Under the pieces are notes generated by a model. That model ran no database searches and was not told the origin of the DNA. It worked only from the letters and a program-made list of their open reading frames with translations. From Novosphingobium chloroacetimidivorans (GTDB lineage: Bacteria; Pseudomonadota; Alphaproteobacteria; Sphingomonadales; Sphingomonadaceae), in assembly GCF_014204535.1 (NCBI RefSeq), contig NZ_JACHLR010000016.1:1-64000 (forward strand): a DNA stretch of 64,000 nt. Reading direction: 5' to 3'. Made by a program: the position numbers and the translations under genes. Numbering within the stretch: the first letter of the stretch is position 1; every line of letters begins with the position of its first letter. Of this stretch, positions 47,335-57,070 are shown in pieces.

Positions 47335-48077
47335 AGACTGCACTTATCACTGGCGCCACCTCGGGGATCGGCGAAGCCTGTGCCCGGGCCTTCATCGGCG
47401 CCGGCTGGCAGGTCGTAGGCACCGGACGCCGCACCGAACGGCTGGAGCGCCTGGCGGCCGAACTCGGCGAGCGCTTTCAGCCGTGTGTCTACGACGTGCG
47501 TGACGAAGCGGCGCGCGATTCGGCTCTGGCCGCGCTGCCCCAGGCGTTCCGCGGCATCGATTGCCTGGTCAACAACGCCGGGCTGGCCCTCGGCAGCGCC
47601 AAGGCGCAGGATGCCGATCTCGATGCCTGGCGCACGATGATCGACACCAACGTCACCGCGCTCGCCTCGCTGACGCACAAACTCCTGCCGCAGCTGATCG
47701 AGAGGCGCGGCGCGATCGTCATGCTCTCCTCGGTCGCCGCGACCTACCCTTACACCGGCGGCAACATCTACGGCGGCACCAAGGCCTTCGTGCGCCAGTT
47801 CGCCTTGGGCTTGCGCTCGGACCTGGCGGGAACCGGCGTGCGCGTAACCTCGATCGAGCCGGGCATGGTGGAGACCGAATTCACCGTCGTTCGCAATGGC
47901 GGCGACCAGGCGGCTTCGGACAACTTCTACGCGGGCGTGAACCCGCTGACCGGGGCGGACATTGCCGATGTCGTGCTCTGGGTCGCCACGCAGCCGCCCC
48001 ACGTCAACATCAACGCGCTTGAGGTCATGCCGGTGAACCAGTCCTTCGCCGGCTTCCAGGTGGCGCGCGAAGGCTGA
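47331..48077 (+). CDS. SDR oxidoreductase (YdfG-like)
   Basis: A 248-residue classical short-chain dehydrogenase: ITGATSGIGEACARAF cofactor motif, NNAGLALG, and the catalytic Ser/Tyr/Lys in MLSSVAATYPYTGGNIYGGT with KAF next. The overall pattern, including VEPGMVETEF-like SIEPGMVETEFTVVR, resembles NADP-dependent 3-hydroxy acid (serine) dehydrogenase YdfG. Substrate is inferred only from similarity. Coupled to the epimerase gene. Confidence 0.85.
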   Translation: MKTALITGATSGIGEACARAFIGAGWQVVGTGRRTERLERLAAELGERFQPCVYDVRDEAARDSALAALPQAFRGIDCLVNNAGLALGSAKAQDADLDAWRTMIDTNVTALASLTHKLLPQLIERRGAIVMLSSVAATYPYTGGNIYGGTKAFVRQFALGLRSDLAGTGVRVTSIEPGMVETEFTVVRNGGDQAASDNFYAGVNPLTGADIADVVLWVATQPPHVNINALEVMPVNQSFAGFQVAREG

Positions 48078-48134
48078 CCGCCGGCGCGGGAGCGCAACGT
48101 TGCGGGAGCGGCCCGGCACCAGTATGGGCCGCGC

Positions 48135-49664
48135 ATGAGTTCCCATGACAACCGCCGTACGTTCGCCATCATCTCGCATCCCGACGCGGGCAAGACCACG
48201 CTGACGGAAAAGCTGCTGCTGCAGGGCGGCGCGATCCACCTGGCGGGCCAGGTCAAGGCGCGCGGTGCGGCGCGCCGCGCGCGGTCCGACTGGATGAAGA
48301 TCGAGCAGCAGCGCGGCATCTCCGTCACCAGCTCGGTCATGACCTTCGAGCGCCAGGGCATTACCTTCAACCTGCTCGACACGCCGGGGCACGAAGACTT
48401 CTCGGAAGACACCTACCGCACGCTGACCGCGGTCGATTCCGCGATCATGGTGATCGATGCCGCCAAGGGCATCGAGCCGCAGACCCGCAAGCTGTTCGAG
48501 GTCTGCCGCCTGCGCTCGGTGCCGATCATCACCTTCATCAACAAGGTCGACCGCGAGGGCCGGGCCTGCTTCGACCTGATGGACGAAGTGGCCGACATGC
48601 TGGCGCTCGACGTGTGCCCGATGTCCTGGCCGGTCGGCATGGGCGGCGTGTTCGAGGGCATCTACGACCTGGAGACCGGCAAGGTCAGCCGGCCCGAGGG
48701 TCCCAGCCGCGAGTTCCTGGGCAAGGTCGATCAGGACGTCACACTGCCGACCGAAGTCGCGGACGAGATGGAGCTGGCGCAGGGCGGCTATCCCGAGTTC
48801 AGCCTGGAAGACTATCGTGCGGGCAACCTGACGCCCGTCTATTTCGGCTCCGCGCTAAAGAACTTCGGCGTGGCAGAGCTGATCGACGCCATCGCCCGCT
48901 ATGCCCCGCCGCCGCGTCCGCAGCCCAGCGAACAGGGCACGATCGAACCGTCGAAGGACGAAGTCACCGGCTTCATCTTCAAGGTGCAGGCCAACATGGA
49001 CCCGATGCACCGCGACCGGATCGCCTTCATGCGGCTCGTCTCCGGCACCTTCAAGCGCGGCATGAAGCTGACGCCGTCGGGCCTGGGCAAGCCGATCGCG
49101 GTGCACTCGCCAATCCTGTTCTTCGCGCAGGACCGCGAAATCGCCGACAGCGCCGAGCCGGGCGACATCATCGGCATCCCCAACCACGGCACGCTGCGCG
49201 TGGGCGACACCTTGTCCGAACGCAACGACGTGCGCTTCACCGGACTGCCCAACTTCGCGCCCGAAATCCTGCGCCGCGTGCAGCTGAAGGACCCGACCAA
49301 GACCAAGCAGCTGAGGAAAGCGCTCGACGACTTGTCGGAAGAGGGCGTGATCCAGGTGTTCTATCCGGAGATCGGTTCTCAGTGGATCGTCGGCGTGGTC
49401 GGCCAGCTGCAGCTCGAAGTGCTGATCTCTCGCCTGGAGGCCGAGTACAAGGTCGAGGCGATGCTGGAGCCGGCGCCGTTCGACACCGCGCGCTGGCTCA
49501 AGGGCACCGACGCGGCGCTGAAGACCTTTGCCGACTTCAACAAGATGAACCTGGCGCGCGACCGCGATGGCGACCCGGTGTTCATGGCGCGATCGGCCTG
49601 GGACGTGAGCTACCAGCAGGAGCGCAATCCGGACCTCGCGTTCAGTGCCACCAAGGAGCGCTGA
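48135..49664 (+). CDS. prfC: Peptide chain release factor 3
   Basis: GTPase that removes RF1/RF2 from the ribosome after termination. The 509-residue protein has G1 SHPDAGKTTLTEKLL, the RF3-typical KARGAARRARSDWMKIEQQR switch region, G3 DTPGHEDFS and G4 INKVDREGR, then domains II and III (GVVGQLQLEVLISRLEAEY). ATG 48135 gives an N-terminus slightly shorter than in E. coli. Last gene of its run; a small family-B relic lies 56 bases downstream. Confidence 0.95.
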   Translation: MSSHDNRRTFAIISHPDAGKTTLTEKLLLQGGAIHLAGQVKARGAARRARSDWMKIEQQRGISVTSSVMTFERQGITFNLLDTPGHEDFSEDTYRTLTAVDSAIMVIDAAKGIEPQTRKLFEVCRLRSVPIITFINKVDREGRACFDLMDEVADMLALDVCPMSWPVGMGGVFEGIYDLETGKVSRPEGPSREFLGKVDQDVTLPTEVADEMELAQGGYPEFSLEDYRAGNLTPVYFGSALKNFGVAELIDAIARYAPPPRPQPSEQGTIEPSKDEVTGFIFKVQANMDPMHRDRIAFMRLVSGTFKRGMKLTPSGLGKPIAVHSPILFFAQDREIADSAEPGDIIGIPNHGTLRVGDTLSERNDVRFTGLPNFAPEILRRVQLKDPTKTKQLRKALDDLSEEGVIQVFYPEIGSQWIVGVVGQLQLEVLISRLEAEYKVEAMLEPAPFDTARWLKGTDAALKTFADFNKMNLARDRDGDPVFMARSAWDVSYQQERNPDLAFSATKER

Positions 49665-49719
49665 GGGCAGCTGTCGCGACCTGACACGACGACGACACTT
49701 GCCTCCGCTCCTCCCGTGA

Positions 49720-49751
49720 TCGTCATTCCCGCCTATGCGCGAATGACGAAG
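49720..49751. repeat. Family B remnant
   Basis: CGTCATTCCCGCCTATGCGC followed by GAATGACGAAG: the outermost arms only, with the interior missing. Suggests an internal deletion of a full element. Confidence 0.6.
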
Positions 49752-49785
49752 TCGGCAGTTGTTTTTCGAAGTTCCGCGCTCGGTG

Positions 49786-50385
49786 TCACGCCCAGCGCGC
49801 AACCATCGCCCGCAAAGCCCGCCATCCAAGGCTCACCGCTCCGCTCGACACGGCACCGACCGCCAGCCCTGCGCCGACGTCGCTTGGGTAGTGGGCGCAG
49901 CGGGGGATCTGCGCCACCGCCACTGCTCCGGCGCCGATCATCGCCGGCAAGCGATGCTCGGGGTAGACCGCGCTATATGCCGAAGCCACGGCCATGGCCC
50001 CGGCGCTGTGACCGGACGGAAAGCTGCTGTCCTCCTTGTCGCGCGAACGGCCGGCGCGCGGCTTTTCGTCCTCGCGATCGGACGCGCTGCGTGGGCGTCG
50101 GCGGTCCACGCGGCGCTTGACTGCGTTCTTCCCCGCCGTCGCCACTTCGTGCGCGACGAGCATGCGGGCCCCGGCGCCGACCATCCGAGCGTCGCGCCGC
50201 ACCAGTCCGAGCAGCAGCACGCCCGCGCACAAAATCCGCGCCTGCGGCTGATCGCCCACTTCGCTCAGCGCTCCGGCGAATCGCACGGCAAGGTGGCCGC
50301 GCTTCTGCTCGGCAGCTGCACGGGCCTTGTGATCGATGTCGAGGACTGCCCTGCCGGCGTCCCGCGCGTCCTGTTTCTTGCTCAT
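49786..50385 (-). CDS. PAP2-type phosphatase
   Basis: A 199-residue protein with the three PAP2 motifs: KNAVKRRVDRRRPR (K-x6-RP), SFPSGHSA and RCAHYPSD. The third motif is compact (Arg and His only three residues apart). Hydrophobic stretches (ILCAGVLLLGLV, LPAMIGAGAVAVAQI) suggest a membrane protein acting on lipid phosphates or undecaprenyl pyrophosphate. ATG 50385 is chosen; an upstream in-frame start at 50502 is possible. Faces the EEP gene head to head. Confidence 0.8.
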   Translation of the reverse strand: MSKKQDARDAGRAVLDIDHKARAAAEQKRGHLAVRFAGALSEVGDQPQARILCAGVLLLGLVRRDARMVGAGARMLVAHEVATAGKNAVKRRVDRRRPRSASDREDEKPRAGRSRDKEDSSFPSGHSAGAMAVASAYSAVYPEHRLPAMIGAGAVAVAQIPRCAHYPSDVGAGLAVGAVSSGAVSLGWRALRAMVARWA

Positions 50386-50543
50386 CACCCGCACCAACAC
50401 CCGGGCGCAGCAAACGTGCCGCTGCCCTTTGGACCGAAAGGCGCCCGCGCGGAACAGGAGCGGGATTCGAGAATTATGGCTCGGGCGGACTGGGCCTGCC
50501 ATGCCGCCGCCAGCTCCTCTTGCGGACAGTCAGCCACCGTCAC

Positions 50544-51245
50544 GTGCCCATCACTTTCGCCAGCTACAACATCCACAAGGCCGTCGGGCTCGATCGTCGG
50601 CGCGATCCCGACCGCATCCTGGCGATCCTGCGAGAGATCGACGCGGACGTCATCGCCCTGCAGGAAGTCGACCGGCGCTATGGTCGGCGGATGAGCACGC
50701 TGCCGCTCGAGGCGATCCACCACACCGGCTACAAGCCCGTTCCCTTGTCGATGAAGCCCGATAGCCTGGGCTGGCACGGCAATGCGCTGCTGATCCGTCG
50801 CGACATCGAACTGATCGAGGCAGTGCCCGTGCCACTGCCGGTGCTGGAGCCACGCGGGGCCATCCGCGCGGACGTGCGCATCGATGGCCGTGAGATCCGC
50901 GTCGTCGGCATGCATCTCGACCTCTCCGGCCTGCGCCGCCGTCATCAGGTGCGCTCCGTCCTGATGCATGCGGCGGCTTGCGCGCAGTCCATGCCGACCG
51001 TGCTGATGGGCGACATGAACGAGTGGGCGAGCCACGGCGGCTGCTTCCGCGAGTTCGATCGGGCGTGGCAGGTGCTGGCGCCCGGCCGCAGTTTCCCGTC
51101 CCGCCGGCCGGTCGCGGCGCTCGATCGCATCATCGTCTCGGACGGGTGCGAAGTGGTGGGAACTGGAGTTCACCGCAGCGCATTATCGGCAGTCGGGTCT
51201 GACCACCTGCCTGTGTTTGCCTCGCTGAACCTGCCTAATAATTAG
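50544..51245 (+). CDS. Endonuclease/exonuclease/phosphatase family protein
   Basis: An EEP-fold hydrolase of about 233 residues with the family motifs ASYNIHKAVGLD, VIALQEVD, GMHLDLSG, LMGDMNEW and GSDHLPVFASL. Possible activities are phosphodiesterase or phospholipid/DNA hydrolysis; the specificity is unknown. No ATG fits well: GTG 50544 or TTG 50520 are the candidates, neither with a clear ribosome-binding site. The 158-base gap to the divergent PAP2 gene would hold both promoters; related lipid-phosphate roles are possible. Confidence 0.78.
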   Translation: MPITFASYNIHKAVGLDRRRDPDRILAILREIDADVIALQEVDRRYGRRMSTLPLEAIHHTGYKPVPLSMKPDSLGWHGNALLIRRDIELIEAVPVPLPVLEPRGAIRADVRIDGREIRVVGMHLDLSGLRRRHQVRSVLMHAAACAQSMPTVLMGDMNEWASHGGCFREFDRAWQVLAPGRSFPSRRPVAALDRIIVSDGCEVVGTGVHRSALSAVGSDHLPVFASLNLPNN

Positions 51246-51332
51246 GCACTCTGCTCAGGAATGGAGCGTCGTCTATCCACTGGGCGGCAAGCTTCGACGC
51301 AACCGCTGCTGTTTTCCTACCGAAAAGTAAAC

Positions 51333-51348
51333 TGGCACGCAGCTTGCA
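51333..51348 (+). promoter_or_regulatory. Sigma-54 promoter of glnK-amtB
   Basis: TGGCACGCAGCTTGCA matches the -24/-12 consensus TGGCAC-N5-TTGCA exactly, about 47 bases before the glnK start. This implies RpoN and NtrC control, the usual case for nitrogen-limitation genes. Confidence 0.88.
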
Positions 51349-51382
51349 ACCCCTAGTCTACCGGCATGCGGCCGGGGGCTAA

Positions 51383-51733
<351 letters not shown>

Positions 51734-51744
51734 GGGGGGTATCC

Positions 51745-53178
51745 ATGATGAACCGCAAGCTTCTTAGCGGCATCGGTGCGACGATCGCGTCGCTCGGCGT
51801 CGCTTCCTCCGCCTGGGCACAAGCTGCCGCCGGCCCGGTTAAGGCGCCCGACGCCGCCGCTGCCGCCGCCATGATCAACAAGGGCGATACCGCCTGGATG
51901 CTGGTCTGCACCGCACTGGTGCTGATGATGTCCATCCCGGGACTCGCCCTGTTCTACGGCGGCCTGGTCCGCGCCAAGAACATGCTGAGCGTCTGCATGC
52001 AGGTGTTCATGATCGTCTCGGTCGCCGGCCTGCTGTGGGCCTCGATCGGTTACTCGATCGCCTTCACCTCGGGCGGTGAGAACCACTTCTTCGGCGGCCT
52101 TTCCAAGGCCTTCCTGGTCGGTGTCGACGCCACCACCGTGGGTGCGACGTTCTCCAACAACGTCTACATCCCCGAACTGGTCTTCGTGGTCTTCCAGATG
52201 ACCTTCGCGATGATCACGCCGGCCCTCATCGTCGGCGCCTTCGCCGAGCGCGTGAAGTTCAGCGGGTTGCTGGTCTTCGTGGTGCTGTGGTCGATCCTGG
52301 TCTATTATCCGATGGCGCACATGGTGTGGTACTGGGCGGGCCCGGATTTCCTGGCCGACGCTCCGACCGACTCGGGCCTGCTGTGGGGCTGGGGCGCGCT
52401 CGACTTCGCGGGCGGCACCGTGGTCCACATCAACGCCGGTATCGCGGGTCTTGTCGGCTGCCTCTTCATCGGCAAGCGCCATGGCTATCCCAAGGAGCCG
52501 ATGCCGCCGCACTCGCTCGTCATGACCATGATCGGCGCGAGCCTGCTATGGGTGGGCTGGTTCGGCTTCAACGCCGGCTCCAACCTCGAAGCCAACGGCG
52601 TGACCGCGGTCGCCTTCGTCAACACCATGCTCGCCACTTGCGCCGCAGCCGTCGCCTGGTCGCTGGTGGAGCAGTTCCACCACGGCAAGGCCAGCGTGCT
52701 GGGCGCGGTAACCGGTGCCGTTGCAGGCCTGGTGGCGATTACCCCGGCTGCCGGCCTCGGCGCGCCGATGACCTCGATCGTGCTCGGCCTCGTCGTCTCG
52801 CCGATCTGCTACATCTTCGTCACCCAGGTGAAGATCAAGCTGGGCTACGACGACAGCCTCGACGTGTTCGGCGTGCACTGCATCGGCGGTATCGTTGGCG
52901 CCATCGGCACCGGCATCGTCGCTTCGCCGGCGCTCGGCGGCCAGGGCGTGTTCGACTACACGCAGTTCCCGGCGGCGTTCGATCCGGCCAGCTACTCGAT
53001 CAGTGGGCAGGTCGTGACGCAGATCAAGGCGGTGCTGTTCACCCTCGTCTACTCGGGCGTGATCTCGGCCATCCTCTACTTCATCGTCGGCAAGACCATC
53101 GGTCTGCGCCCGTCGATCGAGGACGAGAACGCCGGCCTCGACATCACCAGCCACGGTGAGCGCGCCTACAACTACTGA
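51745..53178 (+). CDS. amtB: Ammonium transporter
   Basis: Inner-membrane ammonium channel, 477 residues, with a cleavable N-terminal signal (IASLGVASSAWAQA), eleven expected membrane segments and the pore motifs AGGTVVHINAGIAGLVG (pore His) and DVFGVHCIGGIVGAIGTG (second His). The cytoplasmic end that contacts GlnK carries GLDITSHGERAYNY. ATG 51745 is followed by another ATG; either may be used. Ends at a terminator at 53270. Confidence 0.96.
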   Translation: MMNRKLLSGIGATIASLGVASSAWAQAAAGPVKAPDAAAAAAMINKGDTAWMLVCTALVLMMSIPGLALFYGGLVRAKNMLSVCMQVFMIVSVAGLLWASIGYSIAFTSGGENHFFGGLSKAFLVGVDATTVGATFSNNVYIPELVFVVFQMTFAMITPALIVGAFAERVKFSGLLVFVVLWSILVYYPMAHMVWYWAGPDFLADAPTDSGLLWGWGALDFAGGTVVHINAGIAGLVGCLFIGKRHGYPKEPMPPHSLVMTMIGASLLWVGWFGFNAGSNLEANGVTAVAFVNTMLATCAAAVAWSLVEQFHHGKASVLGAVTGAVAGLVAITPAAGLGAPMTSIVLGLVVSPICYIFVTQVKIKLGYDDSLDVFGVHCIGGIVGAIGTGIVASPALGGQGVFDYTQFPAAFDPASYSISGQVVTQIKAVLFTLVYSGVISAILYFIVGKTIGLRPSIEDENAGLDITSHGERAYNY

Positions 53179-53269
53179 TTTCAAGAGCTTGGCGGGGGCG
53201 GGGATAACCTCCTCTCCTCCTTCTCCTCTCCCGCCATCCGTTGTTCCTCCTGCGAACACAAACTGAAAA

Positions 53270-53302
53270 GGGCCGGAGCCAGGCGCTCCGGCCCTCTTTT
53301 CG
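53270..53302 (+). terminator. Terminator of glnK-amtB
   Basis: GGGCCGGAGC, five-base loop, GCTCCGGCCC, then TCTTTTC. Perfect ten-base stem. Confidence 0.92.
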
Positions 53303-53324
53303 TTGGTCTTCCTGGAGAGAGGAT

Positions 53325-53756
53325 TCAGCGCGCCGAAGCGGCGAGCAAGTCCATGATCTGCCGCACCGGCGACACGTCGTATCCCGCCTGCGCGGCCCTG
53401 GCGGCAACGTCGTCTAAATCGGCGCCCTCCTTGGCCTGGGCCAGCGCCCACAGCAGCGTCGAGCGCGTGCCCGACCGGCAATAGGCGAGCACCGGGCCCT
53501 GCGTGCGATCGAGCGCCTCGGCCATCGCCGTCACTTGCTGCTGCGAAAACCCGGCATGGGTGACCGGAATGGCCACGTAGTCGATGCCGGCAGAACGCGC
53601 CGCTGCTTCGATGTCCGGACCGGGGACCTGATCCTCGCTCTCACCCTCGGGCCGGTTGTTGACGATCAGCGTGACGCCCAGGGCCTTGGCCTGCTCCACT
53701 TCGGCAAGGCCGATCTGCGGGCTGGCATAGACGGTGTCGGTAAGCTTGCGAAACAT
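53325..53756 (-). CDS. DUF442/TIGR01244 phosphatase-like protein
   Basis: A 143-residue protein of the family once called beta-lactamase-hydrolase-like phosphatases: FRKLTDTVYASPQIGLAEVE at the start and a Cys-x5-Arg active site YCRSGTRST. Related proteins act in sulfide or persulfide chemistry (fused to rhodanese or ETHE1 domains) or as phosphatases. ATG 53756 is chosen; the family N-terminus fits there. Convergent with amtB; the 146-base gap holds the amtB terminator. Confidence 0.82.
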   Translation of the reverse strand: MFRKLTDTVYASPQIGLAEVEQAKALGVTLIVNNRPEGESEDQVPGPDIEAAARSAGIDYVAIPVTHAGFSQQQVTAMAEALDRTQGPVLAYCRSGTRSTLLWALAQAKEGADLDDVAARAAQAGYDVSPVRQIMDLLAASAR

Positions 53757-54006
53757 GGCGGTACTCGGCTCCTGCGCATCGCCCAAGGGCGGAAAGGATG
53801 TGCGGTCCTAGCACAGGCTGGGTTCATTTCGACAAGTGCGGCGAAAACCCCCGCATTTCTGTTCGCCAAGGACTTGCGACTCGTATATAAGCCGAAATCG
53901 CAGGAAAAGGCCGCATGCTGCGGGTCACTTGCCCTGACGCCCGGCGCGGCTCGTCCACGCGGCCGGGCGACTGCTTATGGGGCGCATCGAAGGTTTGTTC
54001 GTAGAG

Positions 54007-54795
54007 ATGGGTTTTGACAGAGGACGTCGCGGTAGGGGACGCGACAAGCGCGATCGGTTCGGCGAAGACGAAGGTGGCTTCGATCCCTTCTACGCTGGCC
54101 AGGACCGGTTCGGCGGCGGCGGCGGCGGTGATCGCTTCGGCGGCGGTGGTGGCGGCGGCTTCGGTGGCGGTGCCCCGCGCAGCGGTGGCTTCGGCGGCGG
54201 CGGCGGTGGTGGCGGCTTCGGCGGCGGTCAGCGCGGCGGCGGCGGCGGTGGTTTTGGCGGCGGTGGCGGCGGCGGTGGCCGCGGCATGCCGGCCCAGGTC
54301 GTCGGCCAGGGCAAGGGCGTCGTAAAGTTCTTCAACGCAGCCAAGGGCTTCGGCTTCATCCAGCGCGATGAAGGCGGCGACGATGTGTTCGTGCACATCA
54401 GCTCGGTGGAGCGGGCCGGCCTCGAAGGTCTGGCGGAAGGTCAGCAGCTGGAATTCCAGCTCGTCGATCGCGGCGGCAAGATCTCGGCCAGCGACCTGGT
54501 CGTGGTGGGCGATGTCATCCCGGTCGAGAAGCGCGACGAAGCACCTCGCGACTCGGCGCCGCAGCGTCAGCTCACCGGCGACAAGGCGACCGGCACCGTC
54601 AAGTTCTTCAACTCCATGAAGGGCTTCGGCTTCATCACCCGTGACGATGGCCAGCCCGACGCATTCGTGCACATCAGTGCGGTCGAGCGTTCGGGCATGT
54701 CCGGGCTCAACGAAGGCGATCGTGTCGAATTCGACATCGAAGTCGACCGACGAGGCAAGTACTCGGCGGTCAACCTCGTCCCGCGCCAGGGTTGA
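54007..54795 (+). CDS. Double cold-shock-domain protein with Gly-rich N-terminus
   Basis: A 262-residue RNA/DNA-binding protein. Residues 1-25 are basic (MGFDRGRRGRGRDKRDRF), 35-105 form a tract of Gly with Phe and Arg, like RGG/FG regions. Two cold-shock domains follow: GKGVVKFFNAAKGFGFIQRD with DVFVHISSVER, and GTVKFFNSMKGFGFITRD with AFVHISAVERSG. RNP1 (KGFGFI) and RNP2 (VFVHIS, AFVHIS) motifs are intact in both. ATG 54007 is chosen because basic residues start there; ATG 53977 is in frame. A 250-base upstream gap leaves room for a long 5' UTR, common in cold-shock genes. Confidence 0.88.
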   Translation: MGFDRGRRGRGRDKRDRFGEDEGGFDPFYAGQDRFGGGGGGDRFGGGGGGGFGGGAPRSGGFGGGGGGGGFGGGQRGGGGGGFGGGGGGGGRGMPAQVVGQGKGVVKFFNAAKGFGFIQRDEGGDDVFVHISSVERAGLEGLAEGQQLEFQLVDRGGKISASDLVVVGDVIPVEKRDEAPRDSAPQRQLTGDKATGTVKFFNSMKGFGFITRDDGQPDAFVHISAVERSGMSGLNEGDRVEFDIEVDRRGKYSAVNLVPRQG

Positions 54796-54808
54796 TCCTG
54801 CCCGCACC

Positions 54809-54832
54809 CCCTGCGGTCGTTTGACCGCAGGG
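54809..54832 (+). terminator. Hairpin after the cold-shock gene
   Basis: CCCTGCGGTC, loop GTTT, GACCGCAGGG. The stem is perfect but no T run follows, so termination may be weak or the hairpin may protect the 3' end. Confidence 0.55.
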
Positions 54833-54938
54833 CTGCAAACACCTAAATGCGCGCAGATGGCGGTCCACAAGGGCCGCCATTTGTCGTTTGCGATTCCCGA
54901 ATGAGCACCACACTGCCCAAGACCTAGGATACCCGGCC

Positions 54939-56129
54939 ATGTCGATCACTCCGCTGATGCCTGTCTACCCCCGGTGCGACGTGCGCCCCGTGCGCGGCGA
55001 ACACTGCCATCTGATCAGCGAGGACGGCCGTCGGTTCCTCGATTTCGCCAGCGGCATCGCGGTGAATGCGCTCGGCCATTCGCATGAAGGCCTGATCGCC
55101 GCGATCCAGAAGCAGGCGGCGACCCTGATGCACGTCTCCAACCTCTATGGCAGCCCCCAGGGCGAGCACCTGGCCCGTCGCCTTGTCGACCTGACCTTTG
55201 CCGACACCGTGTTCTTCACCAACTCCGGCGCAGAGGCGGTGGAGTGCGCGATCAAGACGGCGCGCGCCTACCACCAGCACGATGGTTCGGCCGAGCGGTT
55301 CGAGATCATCACCTTCAACAACGCTTTCCACGGCCGCACGCTGGCAACCATCAGCGCGTCGAGCCAGGACAAGATGCACAAGGGCTTCCTCCCGCTGCTG
55401 CCGGGCTTCCGCTACATCGAGTTCAACGATCTCGAAGCGGCGAAGTCCGCGATCGGGCCGCACACGGCCGGCTTCCTGGTCGAGCCGATCCAGGGTGAAG
55501 GCGGGATCCGCATCGCCGACGACGCCTTCCTTCAGGGCCTGCGCGCGCTGTGCGACGAGCATGACCTGATGCTCATCCTCGATGAAGTGCAGAGCGGCGT
55601 CGGACGTTCGGGCACGTTCTATGCCTACGAGCAGTTCGGCATCGAGCCGGACATCCTGGCGACGGCCAAGGGCATCGGCGGCGGCTTTCCCATCGGTGCC
55701 TGCCTCGCGACGGAGAAGGCGGCACGCGGCATGGTCGCCGGAGCGCACGGCTCCACGTATGGCGGCAACCCGCTCGCCATGGCCGCGGCCGAAGCGGTGC
55801 TGGACGTGATCGCCGACGAAGCGTTCCTCGCTGGCGTGCGCGCCAAGGGCGATCGACTGCGTTCGCGCATCGAGCAGTTCCTGGGCAATTATCCCGAGCT
55901 GTTCGAATCGGTGCGGGGCCGCGGCCTGTTCATCGGCCTCAAGATGAAGATCGAGCCGCGTGCCTTCGTCGCTCACATGCGCGACCATCACGGCCTGCTG
56001 ACCGTCTCGGCGGGCGATAACGTGGTGCGCGTCGTTCCGCCGCTGGTGATCGACGATACGCATATCGACGAGTTCATGGAGAAGCTCTCGGCTGCGGCCG
56101 CAAGTTACCAGCCGGCAGAAACGGCATGA
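54939..56129 (+). CDS. argD: Acetylornithine/succinyldiaminopimelate aminotransferase
   Basis: PLP enzyme in arginine synthesis (N-acetylornithine from its semialdehyde), possibly also in lysine synthesis. The 396-residue class III aminotransferase has [12 protein letters not shown] near the start, [29 protein letters not shown] and the PLP Lys244 in [17 protein letters not shown] 54939 is chosen. It overlaps argF by four bases, an arrangement typical of alphaproteobacteria. Confidence 0.94.
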   Translation: MSITPLMPVYPRCDVRPVRGEHCHLISEDGRRFLDFASGIAVNALGHSHEGLIAAIQKQAATLMHVSNLYGSPQGEHLARRLVDLTFADTVFFTNSGAEAVECAIKTARAYHQHDGSAERFEIITFNNAFHGRTLATISASSQDKMHKGFLPLLPGFRYIEFNDLEAAKSAIGPHTAGFLVEPIQGEGGIRIADDAFLQGLRALCDEHDLMLILDEVQSGVGRSGTFYAYEQFGIEPDILATAKGIGGGFPIGACLATEKAARGMVAGAHGSTYGGNPLAMAAAEAVLDVIADEAFLAGVRAKGDRLRSRIEQFLGNYPELFESVRGRGLFIGLKMKIEPRAFVAHMRDHHGLLTVSAGDNVVRVVPPLVIDDTHIDEFMEKLSAAAASYQPAETA

Positions 56130-57070
56130 GCCGTCCTGCAAGGAGCCGGCGCCACTTCATCGGCCTGTCCGACGCGGGTGGCGATGCCGTCGCGGCGATT
56201 CTCAACGACGCGCTCGACCGCAAGGCCGCGCGCCAGGACTGGACCAAGGGGCGCCCCGATGCGGACGCGCCCCTGGCCGGCCATGTGCTGGCGATGATCT
56301 TCGAGAAGAACTCGACGCGCACCCGCGTCTCGTTCGACATGGCCATGCGCCAACTGGGCGGCAGCGCCTTGATCATGGAATCGGGCAGCACGCAGCTCGG
56401 CCGCGGCGAAACCGTGGCCGATACCGCGCGCGTGCTCAGCCGCATGGTCGACGCGATCATGATCCGCACCGACGATCACGCCAAGATCGAGGAACTGGCG
56501 CACTATGCCGACGTGCCTGTGATCAACGGGCTGACCGATTTGTCGCACCCCTGCCAGATCGTCGCCGACTTGCTTACGGTCATCGAGCGCGGCTTCGCTC
56601 TCCCGGGACTGCAGGTTGCCTGGCTGGGCGACGGCAACAACGTCGCCAACTCTCTGATCGAGGCGGCCGGGCTGATGAAGTTCACCGTGCGCGTGGGTGG
56701 CCCCACTGGCTACGAGCCCGACCCCACTTTCATCGCCGCCGCGCAGGCGGCTGGCGGATCGGTCGTGCTGACGCAGGACGTAGACGAGGCGATCCGCGGT
56801 GCGCAGGTGGTCGTCACTGACACCTGGGTCTCGATGGGCCAGGCTGGTGGCGATGCGCATCTTGCGGCCATGGCGCCCTATCAGGTCGATGCAGCGCTGA
56901 TGGCGCGCGCTGCGCCTGGCGCGGTGTTCCTGCACTGCCTTCCCGCGCATCGCGGCGAGGAGGTGACCGCAGAGGTGATCGACGGTCCGCAGTCGGCGAT
57001 CTGGGACGAGGCCGAGAACCGCATCCACGCGCAGAAATCGATCCTGCGATGGGCCTTGGGCCAGCTGTGA
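56126..57070 (+). CDS. argF: Ornithine carbamoyltransferase
   Basis: Makes citrulline from ornithine and carbamoyl phosphate. The 314-residue protein has the carbamoyl-phosphate loop [25 protein letters not shown] and the ornithine-site motif [11 protein letters not shown]. Normal length. Translationally coupled to argD upstream and to hslO downstream (GTGA overlap). Confidence 0.96.
   Translation: MSRPARSRRHFIGLSDAGGDAVAAILNDALDRKAARQDWTKGRPDADAPLAGHVLAMIFEKNSTRTRVSFDMAMRQLGGSALIMESGSTQLGRGETVADTARVLSRMVDAIMIRTDDHAKIEELAHYADVPVINGLTDLSHPCQIVADLLTVIERGFALPGLQVAWLGDGNNVANSLIEAAGLMKFTVRVGGPTGYEPDPTFIAAAQAAGGSVVLTQDVDEAIRGAQVVVTDTWVSMGQAGGDAHLAAMAPYQVDAALMARAAPGAVFLHCLPAHRGEEVTAEVIDGPQSAIWDEAENRIHAQKSILRWALGQL

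Noticed and set aside
49786..51245. PAP2 and EEP genes as a defence pair
   Set aside because: They are divergent, have no nucleotide-signal or nuclease partner nearby and look like ordinary lipid-phosphate or phosphodiester enzymes.
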